Under the pieces are notes generated by a model, which saw nothing but the letters and a program-made list of their open reading frames with translations, was not told the DNA's origin and searched no databases. From contig JADJUE010000005.1 of NCBI GenBank assembly GCA_016710785.1, positions 62,001 to 126,000 of the forward strand: DNA of 64,000 nt, read 5' to 3'. The translations under genes and the position numbers were made by a program. This DNA comes from Candidatus Epilinea brevis (lineage in GTDB: Bacteria > Chloroflexota > Anaerolineae > Epilineales > Epilineaceae). This document shows positions 43,644 through 55,900 of this stretch, piece after piece; position 1 is the stretch's first letter; each line of letters opens with the position of its first letter.

Positions 43644-44468
43644 CTAAAGCGCCAGATCCGCCGCCAGCGCGTCGGCCACGGTATCAAGCGCCTCCAGGCG
43701 CCGGGGATAACGCAGGCGCTTCAGCGGCACGGCGGCGGCGACGGCAGCGCAGAACGCGAAATGCCGAACGGCGAGCTCGGGGGCGAAGAGCCGCCCGGCC
43801 ATGGTATGGGCCACCAGCGCCAGCATGGCGTCGCGGGGCGACACAGTGGTGATCGTCACGGCCGCGGCGATGTCGCTAGCGGACGCGGATGCGTCAGTGA
43901 ATGCGCTGTACGCATCGAGGAGGTAGATCGCGGCGACCGGCACCCGTTCGGGGCGCGCCCCGCCGGCGACGTACTGCTCCTCGGCCCCGAGCTTGAGCTG
44001 CGGAAACTCGGGCCAGGCGTCGAGGCCGCCATCTGCCGCCGGTGCCACCGGGAGCACGTCGTCGGCCAGGCGCTGCCAGCCGTCGGCCCGGCGCTGGTCG
44101 AGATCCGCGGCCAGGGTGGACTTGCCGGCACCGCTGTCGCCCAGGAACACCGCGGCCCGCTCGCCCAACGCGGCGGCGCTGGCATGGAACGCGAAGCTGC
44201 CCTGGAGGGCCAGGGCCAGCAGCAGGCCGGGGCCGAGAACGCTCTGGGAAATCGCCGGATCATCCAGGGCAAAGGCGCAGGGATGGTCCAACGCGACGCA
44301 TTGGCCGTCCGCGGCGACGAGCAGCCGCAGCCCCGGAGCCAGGTCGATGGTGTAGCCGGAATGGGGGTCGTAGCTGGCTCTGTAGGCGAGATCCCAGCTG
44401 CCGAGGCTGCTGCTGCCGGTGCTGCGCCACGTGGGCGTCGAGCGCTGGGGGGAGGGGCGGATGGGCAT
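43644..44468 (-). CDS. HPr-kinase-like kinase of the lasso-peptide cluster
   Basis: The roughly 274-residue protein has the P-loop of the HPr kinase/phosphorylase family, FLGDSGAGKST, preceded by GSFAFHASAAAL, and the downstream acidic pair in RLADDVLPV. Lasso clusters often encode such kinases, which phosphorylate the peptide, in known cases on a C-terminal Ser. The predicted peptide here ends in Pro, so the target must differ. The first 25-30 residues are low-complexity and the start (ATG at 44468) is uncertain; an ATG at 44546 is possible. It lies between the precursor and the RRE gene. Confidence 0.8.
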   Translation of the reverse strand: MPIRPSPQRSTPTWRSTGSSSLGSWDLAYRASYDPHSGYTIDLAPGLRLLVAADGQCVALDHPCAFALDDPAISQSVLGPGLLLALALQGSFAFHASAAALGERAAVFLGDSGAGKSTLAADLDQRRADGWQRLADDVLPVAPAADGGLDAWPEFPQLKLGAEEQYVAGGARPERVPVAAIYLLDAYSAFTDASASASDIAAAVTITTVSPRDAMLALVAHTMAGRLFAPELAVRHFAFCAAVAAAVPLKRLRYPRRLEALDTVADALAADLAL

Positions 44469-44661
44469 GACAGGACCGCTCTGGCCTGGCCGAGATTCGG
44501 GATCGGATGGCGGAGACCTTCGAGAACCAGGTCGATTGCGAAACATCCCGCCAGCCAGACGCATCCGGGCCTCGAGTGATTGCCGCGAGGTGGTCTGCGG
44601 CAACAGAAACGTGAATCGGGACGCCGGCGCCGGGCGCCAGGTCCTGTCCCTCACCAGCGAC

Positions 44662-44898
44662 TTACGGAAGGCCGTTGTAGTTGTCCGTGAAGAAGACCAT
44701 GTCCTCCATGCTGCCGTTGCCGCTATCTAAGGTCCCGGGGGACCCCCCCAGCGTGATGCCGCGCAGGTTGCCGAACACGGTCAACTGCGGGGTGCAATAG
44801 GTCCGACGACTCGCGGTCCCAACCGGTTTCAATAGTCGGCCGGACTGCTCCGCCGTTAGATGTTGCGCTGTCTCCATCAGGATCTTCCTCTGTGTCAT
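44662..44898 (-). CDS. Lasso peptide precursor
   Basis: The 78-residue precursor has the leader motif YxxPxLxxxG-(5)-T (YCTPQLTVFGNLRGIT) that RRE proteins recognise. The Thr is the penultimate leader residue, so cleavage should fall after Thr-Leu and leave a 28-residue core beginning GGSPGTLD and ending DNYNGLP. Gly1 and Asp8 are well placed for the macrolactam ring (8 residues); aromatic residues in the tail (VFF) could act as plugs. The ATG at 44898 overlaps the cyclase stop (ATGA); an ATG at 44877, preceded by AGAGGAAG, is an alternative giving a shorter leader. The core lacks a C-terminal Ser, although a kinase gene follows. Confidence 0.85.
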   Translation of the reverse strand: MTQRKILMETAQHLTAEQSGRLLKPVGTASRRTYCTPQLTVFGNLRGITLGGSPGTLDSGNGSMEDMVFFTDNYNGLP

Positions 44899-46789
44899 GA
44901 CCAAAAACAACCTTTCGTCGGCCAAGCTACGCGGCCTCCGCCGGCGTCAATGTTGATTGCATCATCCACCACTCGAAGCTCAGGCATCGCCACCGAACGA
45001 GCTCCGGAAATGCGTTTGTCTGTTTGTTGCGCATCGTCCTCTAGAAAGACATCCGGCTTGACGTACCGGCCCCAGAATGCGTCCGCGCGTTCAAGAAGGG
45101 AGAAAGCTGATGGGGGGCGACCCGGACCGATTCCGCGCCGAAAGAGTGGCGAGATATCAGATCGTGTCGGCCGCGCCAGCAGCGCCGAGGGCAACATGTG
45201 AGCCATGGCCCGGCGCAGAACGAGCTTCGATGCCCCTTCATTGTACAACGCGTAGGCGGGGATGGACAGCATGAAGGATACCAGCTCGCTATCCGCGAAG
45301 GGATCGCGCACCTCTACCCCCGCCCGGTGCTCGCCATCGCCCGTCGCTATTCCGTTGCTTTGGTTCAGTGACGCCCAGACCGCGCGCGCATCCCTGGGCA
45401 GTCGGCGGGTCGTCGGACCGGGTCCGTCCGGAGGGCTTTCGGCAACGAGTGCGGCGGCGTGACGGGTCAGCCACGGCGGCGGTCCGACCCTTCGCTCCGA
45501 CCGCCCGGTCAGCCGCGCCGCCAGCCGCCGCACCGATTGGCTCCGGAGCACCGCTGGGGACCCAAGCGCCGCACATGCCGCAACATCTCGACCACCGCCT
45601 CGGTCCAACGGCCATCAGCGACCAGATCCACCAGCCATGAGGCAGAGCCACTGACAAATAGGATGTCGCTGGCCGCCCCCGTCAGCAGGACGCGATGGCC
45701 CTTGGCCCGCGCCGCCGCATACAACCGTTCGTTGAGCGGCCGGAAGGGCCCCGTGTCCGGGCCGCTGGCCTGCCACCGCCAGGAAGCAAAGTCGCTCAGG
45801 GGCCAGGCGTCATCGGCGACCACCAGGGTCTGGTCAAGGTCGTACCGCGCCACCATCGGCGCCATCCATTGGCGTTCGTCGATTTCGCTCAGCTCGTCGA
45901 ACACATACGAGACCACGCTCAGGCGCCGGCTCGGTGTTGCACGCGCCAAGGCGGTGGCGGCCAGGGCCGCCACGGATGTCGAATCCAGGCCACCGCTCAT
46001 CATCACCGCCGGTGGTCCCAGCGCGCGCATGCGGCGCAGCACGGCGCGCTCCAGCAGCTCGGCGAAACGCTCGCCGTAATCCTCGATGTTGCGGTAGCGG
46101 ATCGGCGCCAGGTCTTGCGGCCCGTGGCAGTCGAGCCGCAGGGCGCCGTCCGTGATGCACAGGCCGTGACCCGCGGGCAGCTCATGGACCGAGGCGAACA
46201 TCGTTCGGCCTTGTGGCGCGGCGCGCAGGGCGAAGAAGTGGGCCAGGAAGACCTCATCCAGATCGGCTCCGGCCACATCGCCGCCCAACAATGCACCGGG
46301 CTCAGAGGCGATCGTGACGAGGTCGCCATCGGTGCGGTAGAACAGGGTGCGCCGCCCGAAGGTGTCACGCGCACCGAGCAGTCGCCGGTTCGACGCATCC
46401 CACACGACGACGGCAAAGGGCCCTTCAAGGTGGGTGACGAACGCCTCATCCCAGCGCCTGAACGCTTGCAGGGCCAAGGCAGCATCGCTGAACGCCGCCG
46501 CTTCGGCCTGCGTGTGGCCGAAGGCCTCGCAGAGCTCCCGGCGGTTGTCGATGCGCCCGTCGAACACCAGGGTAACGTCACCGAATGCCAGCGGTTGCAG
46601 CTCGCCCTCATCCTCAGGCGTCGTCCAGAACTGCCCATGCCACAGAGCGATCGACCCGTCTTCACTCAGCCATTGGCCGCTGCCGTCGATGGCCCGATGG
46701 GCCAAGGCGGCCGTGACCCGCGCGAAGACCGGGCCAGCGCCGGCAAGCGGCGCGTCATGCCGCCGCCATTGAGCCGCCAGACCGCTCAC
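44895..46789 (-). CDS. Asparagine-synthetase-like lasso cyclase (frameshifted)
   Basis: This gene encodes the lasso C protein, an asparagine synthetase homologue that activates the Asp side chain of the core by ATP and closes the ring with Gly1. The N-terminal glutaminase-like domain (ALAHRAIDGSGQWL, VFDGRIDNRRELCEAFG) has no catalytic Cys2, as is usual for cyclases. The C-terminal domain contains the ATP-pyrophosphate loop MMSGGLDSTS. After MLRHVRRLG (about 45560) the frame is lost and coding resumes in another frame with SPAVLRSQSVRRLAARL, ending at the TGA at 44895. A single-base deletion around 45550-45575 explains this. Total intact length would be about 630 residues. The GTG at 46789 (M-S-G-L-A) is the likely start; a GTG at 46936 lies inside a hairpin. 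Error or true inactivation cannot be told apart here. Confidence 0.8.
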
Positions 46790-46905
46790 GGTCGCCGTCC
46801 AAGGAGCGCGCACGAACCGGCGACCGCGCCCAGGTCCGGCGCTGCCGCAACACAGCTTCGAGAAGCCATCATCGTAGGTGACCACAGCGGTAGCAACAGC
46901 CCAAA

Positions 46906-46953
46906 GGGGAAGGGCGGGTCGTGACCTTGTGGTCACGCGCCTGCCCTCCCCCT
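46906..46953. terminator. Hairpin after the giant surface-protein gene
   Basis: GTGACC (46921-46926) and GGTCAC (46931-46936) form a perfect core around TTGT, and the flanks GGGGAAGGGC and GCCCTCCCCC extend the pairing imperfectly. It lies just past the stop of the giant gene and before the lasso cyclase, as expected for a terminator separating the two minus-strand units. There is no U-run. Confidence 0.5.
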
Positions 46954-46970
46954 CTCGGGAATCGCTCTGC

Positions 46971-49900
46971 CTACCGCTCCACCTGCAGCGCCGGATCGCC
47001 GAGGATGGTCCAGCCCAGCAGGACGTCGGCGAGGGCTGGGTTCGTCGTCGCGAGCTCACGCTTGGCGGCCTGCACGGCCTCGCCGATCGTCGCCCCCGGC
47101 GCGGTCAGCCGTGGCATGACCAGGCCGCCCAGCAGTTCTTCCGAGCGCGCCTCGGTCAGGGTGGAGGCGCCCAACACCGCCGCCGCCCCGCGATCCCCGC
47201 TGAGCAGGAAGGCCGGGCCAAGGGTGTTGGTGCTCGGCGATACGAAGTAGGTGTTCCAGCAGCCCCACTGGGCGACCACCGTCGGCTTGCCGGCGTTGGT
47301 CAGCGCGGCCGCGTCGCTGCTGCGCAGCAGCCCGGCGAAGGTCCAGGCCGTGGCGCTGGAATGCCCGACGAAGCTGGTCAGGGCCACGCCCTGGTTCAGC
47401 TTGTCCAGCAGCCGCGTTCGCGCCTCGGCCACCCCCACCTGGTCGATATGCGCCCGCTGCACATCCCATCCGCCGGGCAGCAGGCCGATCATCGCCTCGC
47501 TGTCGGCGGTGAAGTCCACCAACGGATCCACCGCGTCTGCCGCGAAGACCGCCGTCTTGGCGTAGCTCTTGCCGGCGTAGGCCAAGGTCTTGGCGACCAT
47601 CGAGCTTAGCTCCGCCGTCGTCCGCACCGGGAAGCGGCCGATGGCCACGTCCGGCGTGCCGTCGTTGTCGACGTCGGCGAACTGCGGATCCACCGGGGCA
47701 AAGTGGACGATGGGGTCGGTGCGGGCGTAGAGCGTCGGGATGAAGCTCATGGCGCCCGGGTTGGCGTAATTGAGGTAGTCGTAGGTGTCGCCGCCCACCA
47801 GCAGGGCAAACCGCACCCCGTTGGTCTTGGCGTCCTTGATGTAGGCCTTGATGGCCAGCGGATCGAAGATGCCGAAGCTGTAGCGGTCATACACATCGCG
47901 CACGTCCACCACCTTCACCCGCAGGCCCCGCCCACGGTGGAAGTCCACCAATGGCTGGATGCCGGCGATGAAGTTGGGATGCGCGATCACCACGTAATCC
48001 GTCGCCGCAGCCGTGATGTCGGCCGCCCTGCGCACCGCGGTGATGGCCGCCGCGCCCGCCGGGGCCACCGAGAGCACCTCGTAGCGCGCCGCCCGCGACT
48101 GGCCCTCGAACATCGCCGTGTAGCTGCCGTCCGGCTGCCGCGTCGCGGCAACCTTGTCGTAGCGCACCGGCAGGGCGCCGTCCGAGAAGCGGTAGACCAC
48201 CACGTTGGCGCTGCTCAGCTTGCTCACCGTGAAGACCGGCGCCGCCGCCGTGAAGGACAGCTTGCCGCCGCGGGCAACGAAGGCGCGCGGGTACTTCAAC
48301 TCCAGGCGGTCGAAGTTGACCAGGTCGAAGTCGAAGCCGTTGTCGCCGGGCAGGGTCAGGCCGAGGCTGTTCGCGCCCTCGCGCAGCAGCCCGCTGGGCA
48401 GGGTCACCTGCGGCTCGTAGACCGTCAGGCCGTCGAAGCGACCGTCGACGATCGCCGCGCCGTTGAACGCGGCCTGCAGGTGGTGATCGTCGTCACCGTC
48501 CCAATCCGTGCCGCCCCAGGTCTTGATCGTCAAGGTACCGGTGCCCGGCGCCACGTTGTCCACCGCCACCGGCACCGACCAGCTGCCCGGCGCGCCGAAG
48601 ACCAGCATGCGCACGTCGTACCACGGGTCGTCGCTGGGCGAGGCGCTACCGTAGGCCCGGTTGTTGTCCACCGTCAGGGTCTCGACATAGGACGCCGCCG
48701 GCGCGCCGCTCAGCTTCTTGGCGGTCTTGAACACCCCGATCGACTGCCGCAGGGCGCTGTTGACGACCAGGTCATACACGTTGCTGCGCGTGTACTGGCC
48801 CCGGGTCGCCTCACCATAGAACTCGATCGTGGAACCCGCACCGAAGGTGCGGGCAGCCGAGGTCACCTGCACCGGCACGGGCCGGCCGCGGTTGACCAGG
48901 GCCAACTGATTGCTGACGACCGCCTTCAGGTCGATACCCGCGGCAAAGAGCTGCTCGTAGGTCACGCGGACCATGCCGTCGGTCTTCACCGTGAAGCGCG
49001 CGACCGCCGGGGCCAGACCGGCCTGCAAGATGCCGTCTGCGTCTGCATCCGCGTCGACATCGGCATCGACCTCGTCGCCGCCGCCGGCCGCGACGATCTC
49101 GCCGATGCGCGCCGCGGTATCCGTGGCAGCCTCGGCATCGCGCGCCTCCGTCAAGCGCTCATCCTCGGCGTGGATGGCGGCCCAGTCGATGGGCGCCTCC
49201 TCCTCGGTCGACCCGTAGGCGACGTTGACTTCGAAGGTTCCGTGCTTGCGCACCTTGCCCCGCAGGTCAACGTCTTCGATGATGAAGCGGTCGCCCTGCA
49301 CGCCCTTCGCTTCGAAGGCGTAGGCCGTCCGCGACAGGCTGTCCACCTGCTCGGAGGGGATCATCTTCGCATTGACGCGCCGCAGGCCCGCGTCTGTCTG
49401 CACGTAGAGGTTGAAGCCGATGTTGCCCGTCTCAGTCGCCGTCGTCCAGGTGAAGCGCACCGTGTCGCCCGTGCGCTCGGCGCGGAAGGACGAGAGCGTC
49501 ACCGGCGTGGTCTGCGAGCCGCCGTTGTCATAGAAGCCGAAGTCCTGATCGATGACGTTGGCGTTGAGGATCGTGGCCGGCTCGACGGCGTTCGAGCCCT
49601 GCTGCGTCGTCTGGAAGAAGCCATTCGGGAAGGCCTGCATGGCCGTCGTGGACACGATGTAGTTGCCGTTGGGCAGGTCGGTGAAGCGGTAGAAGCCGTC
49701 GGCCCCCGAGATGGTCGTGGCCACCAGCGGATCGCCCGGCTCCAGCAGTCCGTCGCCATCCATGTCCTTGTACAGGTACACCGGGATGTAGGACAGGGTA
49801 GCGTCCGTGCCGCTCTCGATCGTCGGCACCACCCCGCCGTTGTTGTTCTTGTCCAGGAAGGTGGTACCGCTAAGGGTGAACGCCGTCGGGGCGCGGTAAC

Positions 49901-52900
49901 CGTAGTCGGCGGTGAGGTTGGTCGGCGCCCCGCTGGTCAGGGTGACCGCGTAGGGGCTGGCCTGGCTGTTGTTGTCCAGCCCAGCCGTGCCCGTGGTCTT
50001 GGTCATGTTCTCCAGCACGCCGCCCGGCGCCGTGTTGGACGCCGCCGGCCGCACCAGGTAGTTGACGCTGTTGGTCGGCAGGCCGGTGAACAGGTAGTTG
50101 CCGTCGGCGTCGGTGGACGTCGTGCGAAGCAGGAGGTCGCCGGCGTTGACCGTGCCGCTGCCGTCGGCGTCATGGTACAGCTCCATCACCACGCCCTGGA
50201 TCTTGGGCTCGCTGAGCCGCCCGTCGTCGGACGCGTTCACCGTACCGTTGCCGTCGAAGTCGATCTGGCCGTTGATCACCGGCCGGCCGTCAAGCAGGTA
50301 GCCGTCGCCGGCTTCGATCGTGCCGTTGCGGTTGATATCCAGCAGGCCGTCGATGACGTTTGCGTGGGCATACACCCCGTCGTCCGCCGTGCTGATCACG
50401 CCGTCGCCGTTGATGTCCAGCTTGCCGTCGATCACCTGCACACCGTAGCGGCCATCGTTGTTGAGGTCATGCCAGACCAGGTTGCCGATGGAACCACCGG
50501 GCGGCGCGAAGCCGAAGTCCTGGTCGATGACCGGGGTGCCGCTGAGGTTCTGCACCCGGCTGAGGCCGAGCACGCTGTTGGCCTGGTTCGCACCGCCGCC
50601 GCCGCCCGCACCGTCCGGGTCGTAGGTGCCGGTCATGTCCGCCAGCAGGTTGCTGCGGTCGCCCACAAGCACCAGGTAGTCATCCGTGCCAGTGCCATCG
50701 ACGATGGGCACGCCGACGAACTTGTACTGGCCCACGGCATCGGTGACATCGGTGGCGATGATGCGCTCGTCGTCGCCGTTGCCGGCGATGTTGTCCACGC
50801 CATCCGGATCCCAGATGCCGTCGTTGTTGACGTCCTGGATCAGCGACACCGAGACGCCCGCGATGGGTGGCTCGTTGTTGTCCGGCGTGCCCGCCGCGCC
50901 GTGGTTCTCGCCGTTGATGGTGGGGCCCACGCCGTCGCGGTCGATGTCCAGCCACAAGGTGTTGGCGATGGAGCCGAGCGTCCCGCCGTTGAACCCGAAG
51001 TCGGCGTAGAGCACGGCCGTGTTGGCCGGCACCGTGAGGATGCGGCTGATGGCGCCGTTGGTCGGCGTGGTGTTGAGCCCCGCCGGCAGGGTGCCGGAGA
51101 GCACCGCCACGGTGTAGTCGCCTGCCGGCAGCCCTGTGACGAGCCACGAGCCATCCGCGGCCGTAACCACATTCACCGGGTTGCCCGGGCCGGCGCCGAT
51201 GTCCACGCCGGCGGGCGGCGTCACCCTCACGGTCACGCCGCCGATGCCGACCTCGCCGTCGTCCTGCTCGCCGTCGCCGTCCGCGTCGTACCAGACGCGG
51301 TCGCCCAGGATGCTGGAGTTGCCAGTGTCGGCCGGTCCATAGCCGAAGTCCGCCGTCAGGTGGTCGAATCCGGCTGGCAGGCTCACCAAGGTGTAGTTAT
51401 CGGGAGCCGTCGTGCCGTCGTCCTCGTCGTACTGGGCCACGTAGCCCGAAGGCACGGTGGCCGTGTCCACGCCCACCCAGAAGCTGCCGGCGCCCAGGCC
51501 GTCGAAGAGGTAGGCCCCGTCACCATCCGTGATCGTCGTGGACACCAGGGTGTCGCCGGCGCCAGGCTCGTAGATGCCGTCGCCGTCGTCCAGGTACAGG
51601 TTCAGCTTGACGTTGGGGATGCCCGGCTCGCCGCTGTCCTGCCGACCGTCGCGGTCGGTGTCCACCCAGACAAAGTCGCCGATGGAGCCGGCCGGCACGA
51701 AGCCGGCGTCGTAGGAGGCGTAGGCGTCCGTGGTGTTGGTGAGCGCCGTGTCCGTACCGCCACGAACCGGCTGGGCGGTCACCGCGGTGCTGCCGTTCCA
51801 GTCCGAGTCGACGGTATCGGGTACCGCTCCGGCGTTGGCCACGGTCGGCGCAAAGCCGGCCGGCGGGCTGAAGGACAGGGCGAAGGTCGGCTCAGCGCCC
51901 AGGCCGTCGCCGTTGTAGTCCTCGTCCTGCAACAGGTTGCCGAAGCTGTAACGGCCGGTGAGGTCGGTGGTGGTCTTCAGCGTGGTCGTCGCCCCGCCGG
52001 GGTAGGTGATGACCAGGGTCACCACGACGCCCGGGATACCGGGCTCCCCTGCGTCCTGACGCCCATCGGCGTCGGTGTCGCTCCAGGCGAAGTTGCCTAC
52101 GCCGCCCGGCTGCAGGTAGTAGCCGAAGTCGGCGGTCAGGTTGTTGGGCGTGCCTGCGCTCACCGAGGCGGCGTAGGGGTCAGCCTGGCTGTTGTCGTTG
52201 CTGCCGGCCGTGCCCAGCGAATGCCATTGGCCCGCCAGCACGGCGTCCCGGTCGCTGACGTCCACGATGTAGTCGGCGCCGGCCGTGCCGAGCGCATTGT
52301 CCACCGTGGACAGGTTGCTGAACAGGTAGGAGCCGTCCGCCGCGGTCGTGGTGCTGCCCACCCGCGGCTCGCCGATGTCCAGGCGGCCGTTGCCGTTGAG
52401 GTCGCGGTACAGATCGACGGTCACCCCGGAGATGCCGGTCTCGCCGGCATCCTTCACGCCGTCGGCATCCGTGTCGGTCCACACCAGGTTGCCGATGCTG
52501 CCGGGGTTGGCTGTCGGCCGGTAGCCGAAGTCCTGGGCCAGGTTGGTCGGGCTGCCCGTGGTGAGCGTGAGGTCCGACTGGTTGGCCGTCCCGGCGTCGG
52601 GGTCGAAGGTGTTCGTCAGGCCCTGGAGGACAGAGCCGCTGTTGAAGTTGCTCGCCGCCACGACCACGCGGTAGGCGATGCCGCCCGCCGACACATCCAG
52701 GTTGGCGAAGAAGTAGTTGCCGTTCTCGTCGGTCGTCGTCGAAGCCAGCAGGTTGACGCCCGTGCTGTCGTACAGCTGCACCACCACGCCCTCGATGCCC
52801 TCGCCCGCGTCGGGCGTGTTGTCCGCGTCGCGGTCCAGGAAGATGGTGTCGCCGATGAGCCCGCGGCCGGCCACATGGCCTTCGGCGGTGTAGCCGAAGT

Positions 52901-55900
52901 CCGCGTCCGTCACGCCGGCCGGCGCCAGGTTGGACACCGCGGCGATGTTGGCGCCCGAGACCACGCCCGTGGCCGGAGCGGCCAGGCCGTCGCGGTCGAA
53001 GGTGGGATCGTAGCCGCCCAGCACGTTGTCGGTGTCGTTGACCCACACCAGGTAATCGTCCGTACCCGCGCCGTCGGTCACCGGCAGGCCGCCGAAGAGG
53101 TACAGGCCGCCGCCATCGGTGATGTCCGTGGCGATGATCGGCTCGCCGACGTCCCAGATGCCGTCGCCGTCCAGGTCCTTGATCAGCGACACCGTGACGC
53201 CGGGGATGCCGAGCTCGCCGGCATCCTGCACACCGTCGGCGTCGCGATCGAACCACACGAAGTCGCCGATGCTCCCGAAGGTGCCGGCGTTCGGCTGGTA
53301 GCCGAAGTCCGCGTTCAGGAACACGTCGCCGGGGCCGAGCACGATGGGCGTCGTGGTCTGGTTGTCGTTGGTGCCGGTGGTGCCGAAGTGGTCCGGGTCG
53401 CCGGTCTGGGTGTAGCCCACCGGCGGCGTCGGGATGCGCACCGAGTAGGCGCCCTGGGCCAGACCGTCGAAGATGTAGTTGCCTGCGGCGTTGGTGACGG
53501 TCGTCGCCGCCACCACGTCATCGACGGTGCCGAAGATGCCATCCAGCCCAGCCGTGATCAGCTGCACCGTCAATCCGGAGATTCCGGACTCGCCCGGATC
53601 CTGCCGCCCGTCGCCGTCGGTGTCGATCCACACATGGTCGCCGATGGCGCCGGTGCCGGTGTTGCCGTCGGTGTCGGTGGAGGGCGCCCAGTTGTAGCCG
53701 AAGTCCGCGGTGAGGTTCTCGCCGCCCGCCGTCACCGTCACCGTGGTGAACGGGTCGGCGTGGTTGACGAGGTCGCCGCCACCGGCCGGGATCTGCGTCT
53801 GCACCAGGCCCGTGGGCAGCGTCGTGTTCTGCACGTCCACCTGGTAGGTGCCCGGGGGGACGTCGTTGAACAGGTATTGGCCGTCAGCGTCGGTGATGCG
53901 CGAGCCCAGGAACAGCGAGTGGTCGCTGTTCCACAGCTCTACCGACACGTTGGGGATACCCGCCTCGCCGGCATCCTGGATGCCGTCACCGTTCTCGTCG
54001 AACCAGACGGTGTTGCCGATGCTGCCCGGCTTGACGTAGCCGAAGTCGTAGGTGTTGTCAGTGCTGCCTTCGACGGGGGTCGCCGCGACGCCCGCCGCCA
54101 GGTCGGAGTCCAGGGCGTCGTTGCCGCCCTGGTTGGCCAAGGTCGCCGCGTAGCCGCTCGGCGCGGTGGCCACCGACACCGTGAATGTCGGCTCACCCGC
54201 CCCCACGCCGTCCATGTCCTCGTCCAAGAGCAGGTTGCCGAAGCTGTAGGCGCCGGTGGCATCTGTGGTGGTCTTGAGCGTGGCTGTGCCACCGCCGCCC
54301 GGCCAGTTGATGGTCAGGGTAACGACGACGCCGGCGATACCGGGTTCGCCGCCGTCCTGGATGCCATCGCCGTCCTGGTCGTACCACACAAAGTTACCGA
54401 TGGCCGCCGGCTGGCGGTAGTAGCCGAAGTCGGCGGTCAGGTTGTTGGGCGTGCCCACGCTCACCGAAGCGGCGTAGGGGTCAGCCTGACTGTTGTCGTT
54501 GCTGCCGGCCGTGCCCAGCGAATGCCATTGGCCCGCCAGCACGGCGTCCCGGTCGCTGACGTCGACGATGTAGTCGGCGCCGGAGGTGCCGAGCGCGTTG
54601 TCCACCGTGGACAGGTTGCTGAACAGGTAGGAACCGTCCGCCGCGGTCGTGGTGCTGCCCACCCGTGGCTCACCGATGTCCAGCCGGCCGTTGCCGTTGA
54701 GGTCGCGATAGAGGTCAACCGTCACCCCGGAGATGCCGGTCTCACCGGCGTCCTTCAGACCGTCGGCATCCGTGTCGGTCCACACCAGGTTGCCGATGCT
54801 GCCGGGGTTGGCCGTCGGCCGGTAGCCGAAGTCCTGCGCCAGGTTGGTCGGGCTGCCCGTGGTAAGCGTGAGGTCCGACTGGTTGGCCGTGCCGGCGTCC
54901 GGGTCGAAGGTGTTCGTCAGACCCTGGAGGACAGAGCCGCTGTTGAAGTTGCTCGCCGCCACGACCACGCGGTAGGCGATGCCACCCGCCGACACGTCCA
55001 GGTTGGCGAAGAAGTAGTTGCCGTTCTCGTCGGTGGTCGTCGAGGCCAGCAGGTTGACGCCCGTGCTGTCGTACAGCTGCACCACCACGCCCTCGATGCC
55101 CTCGCCCGCGTCAGGGGTATTGTCCGCGTCGCGGTCCAGGAAGATGGTGTCGCCGATGAGCCCGCGGCCGGCCACATGGCCTTCGGCGGTGTAGCCGAAG
55201 TCGGCATCCGTCACGCCGGCCGGCGCCAGGTTGGACACCGCGGCGATGTTGGCTCCCGAGACCACGCCCGTAGCCGGAGCGGCCAGGCCGTCACGGTCGA
55301 AGGTGGGGTCGTAGCCGCCCAGCACGTTGTCGGTGTCGTTGACCCACACCAGGTAATCGTCCGTGCCCGCGCCGTCGGTGACCGGCAGGCCGCCGAAGAG
55401 GTACAGGCCGCCGCCATCGGTGATGTCCGTGGCGATGATCGGCTCGCCGACGTCCCAGATGCCGTCGCCGTCCAGGTCCTTGATCAGCGACACTGTGACG
55501 CCGGGGATGCCGAGCTCGCCGGCATCCTGAACGCCGTCGGCGTCGCGGTCGAACCACACGAAGTCGCCGATGCTCCCGAAGGTGCCGGCGTTCGGCTGGT
55601 AGCCGAAGTCCGCGTTCAGGAACACGTCGCCGGGACCGAGCACGATCGGCGTCGTGGTCTGGTTGTCGTTGGTGCCGGTCGTCCCGAAGTGGTCCGGGTC
55701 GCCGGTCTGGGTGTAGCCCACCGGCGGCGTCGGGATGCGCACCGAGTACGCGCCCTGGGCCAGGCCATCGAAGATGTAGTTGCCGGCGGCGTTGGTGACC
55801 GTCGTGGCGGCCACGACGTCATCCACGGTGCCGAAGATGCCGTCCGGACCAGCCGTGATCAGCTGCACCGTCAATCCGGAGATTCCGGACTCGCCCAGAT

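Noticed and set aside
46934..46936. GTG start for the lasso cyclase preceded by a purine-rich run
   Set aside because: The purine run is one arm of a hairpin at 46906-46953, and the 49 extra residues are unlike cyclase N-termini; the GTG at 46789 gives the expected M-S-G start.
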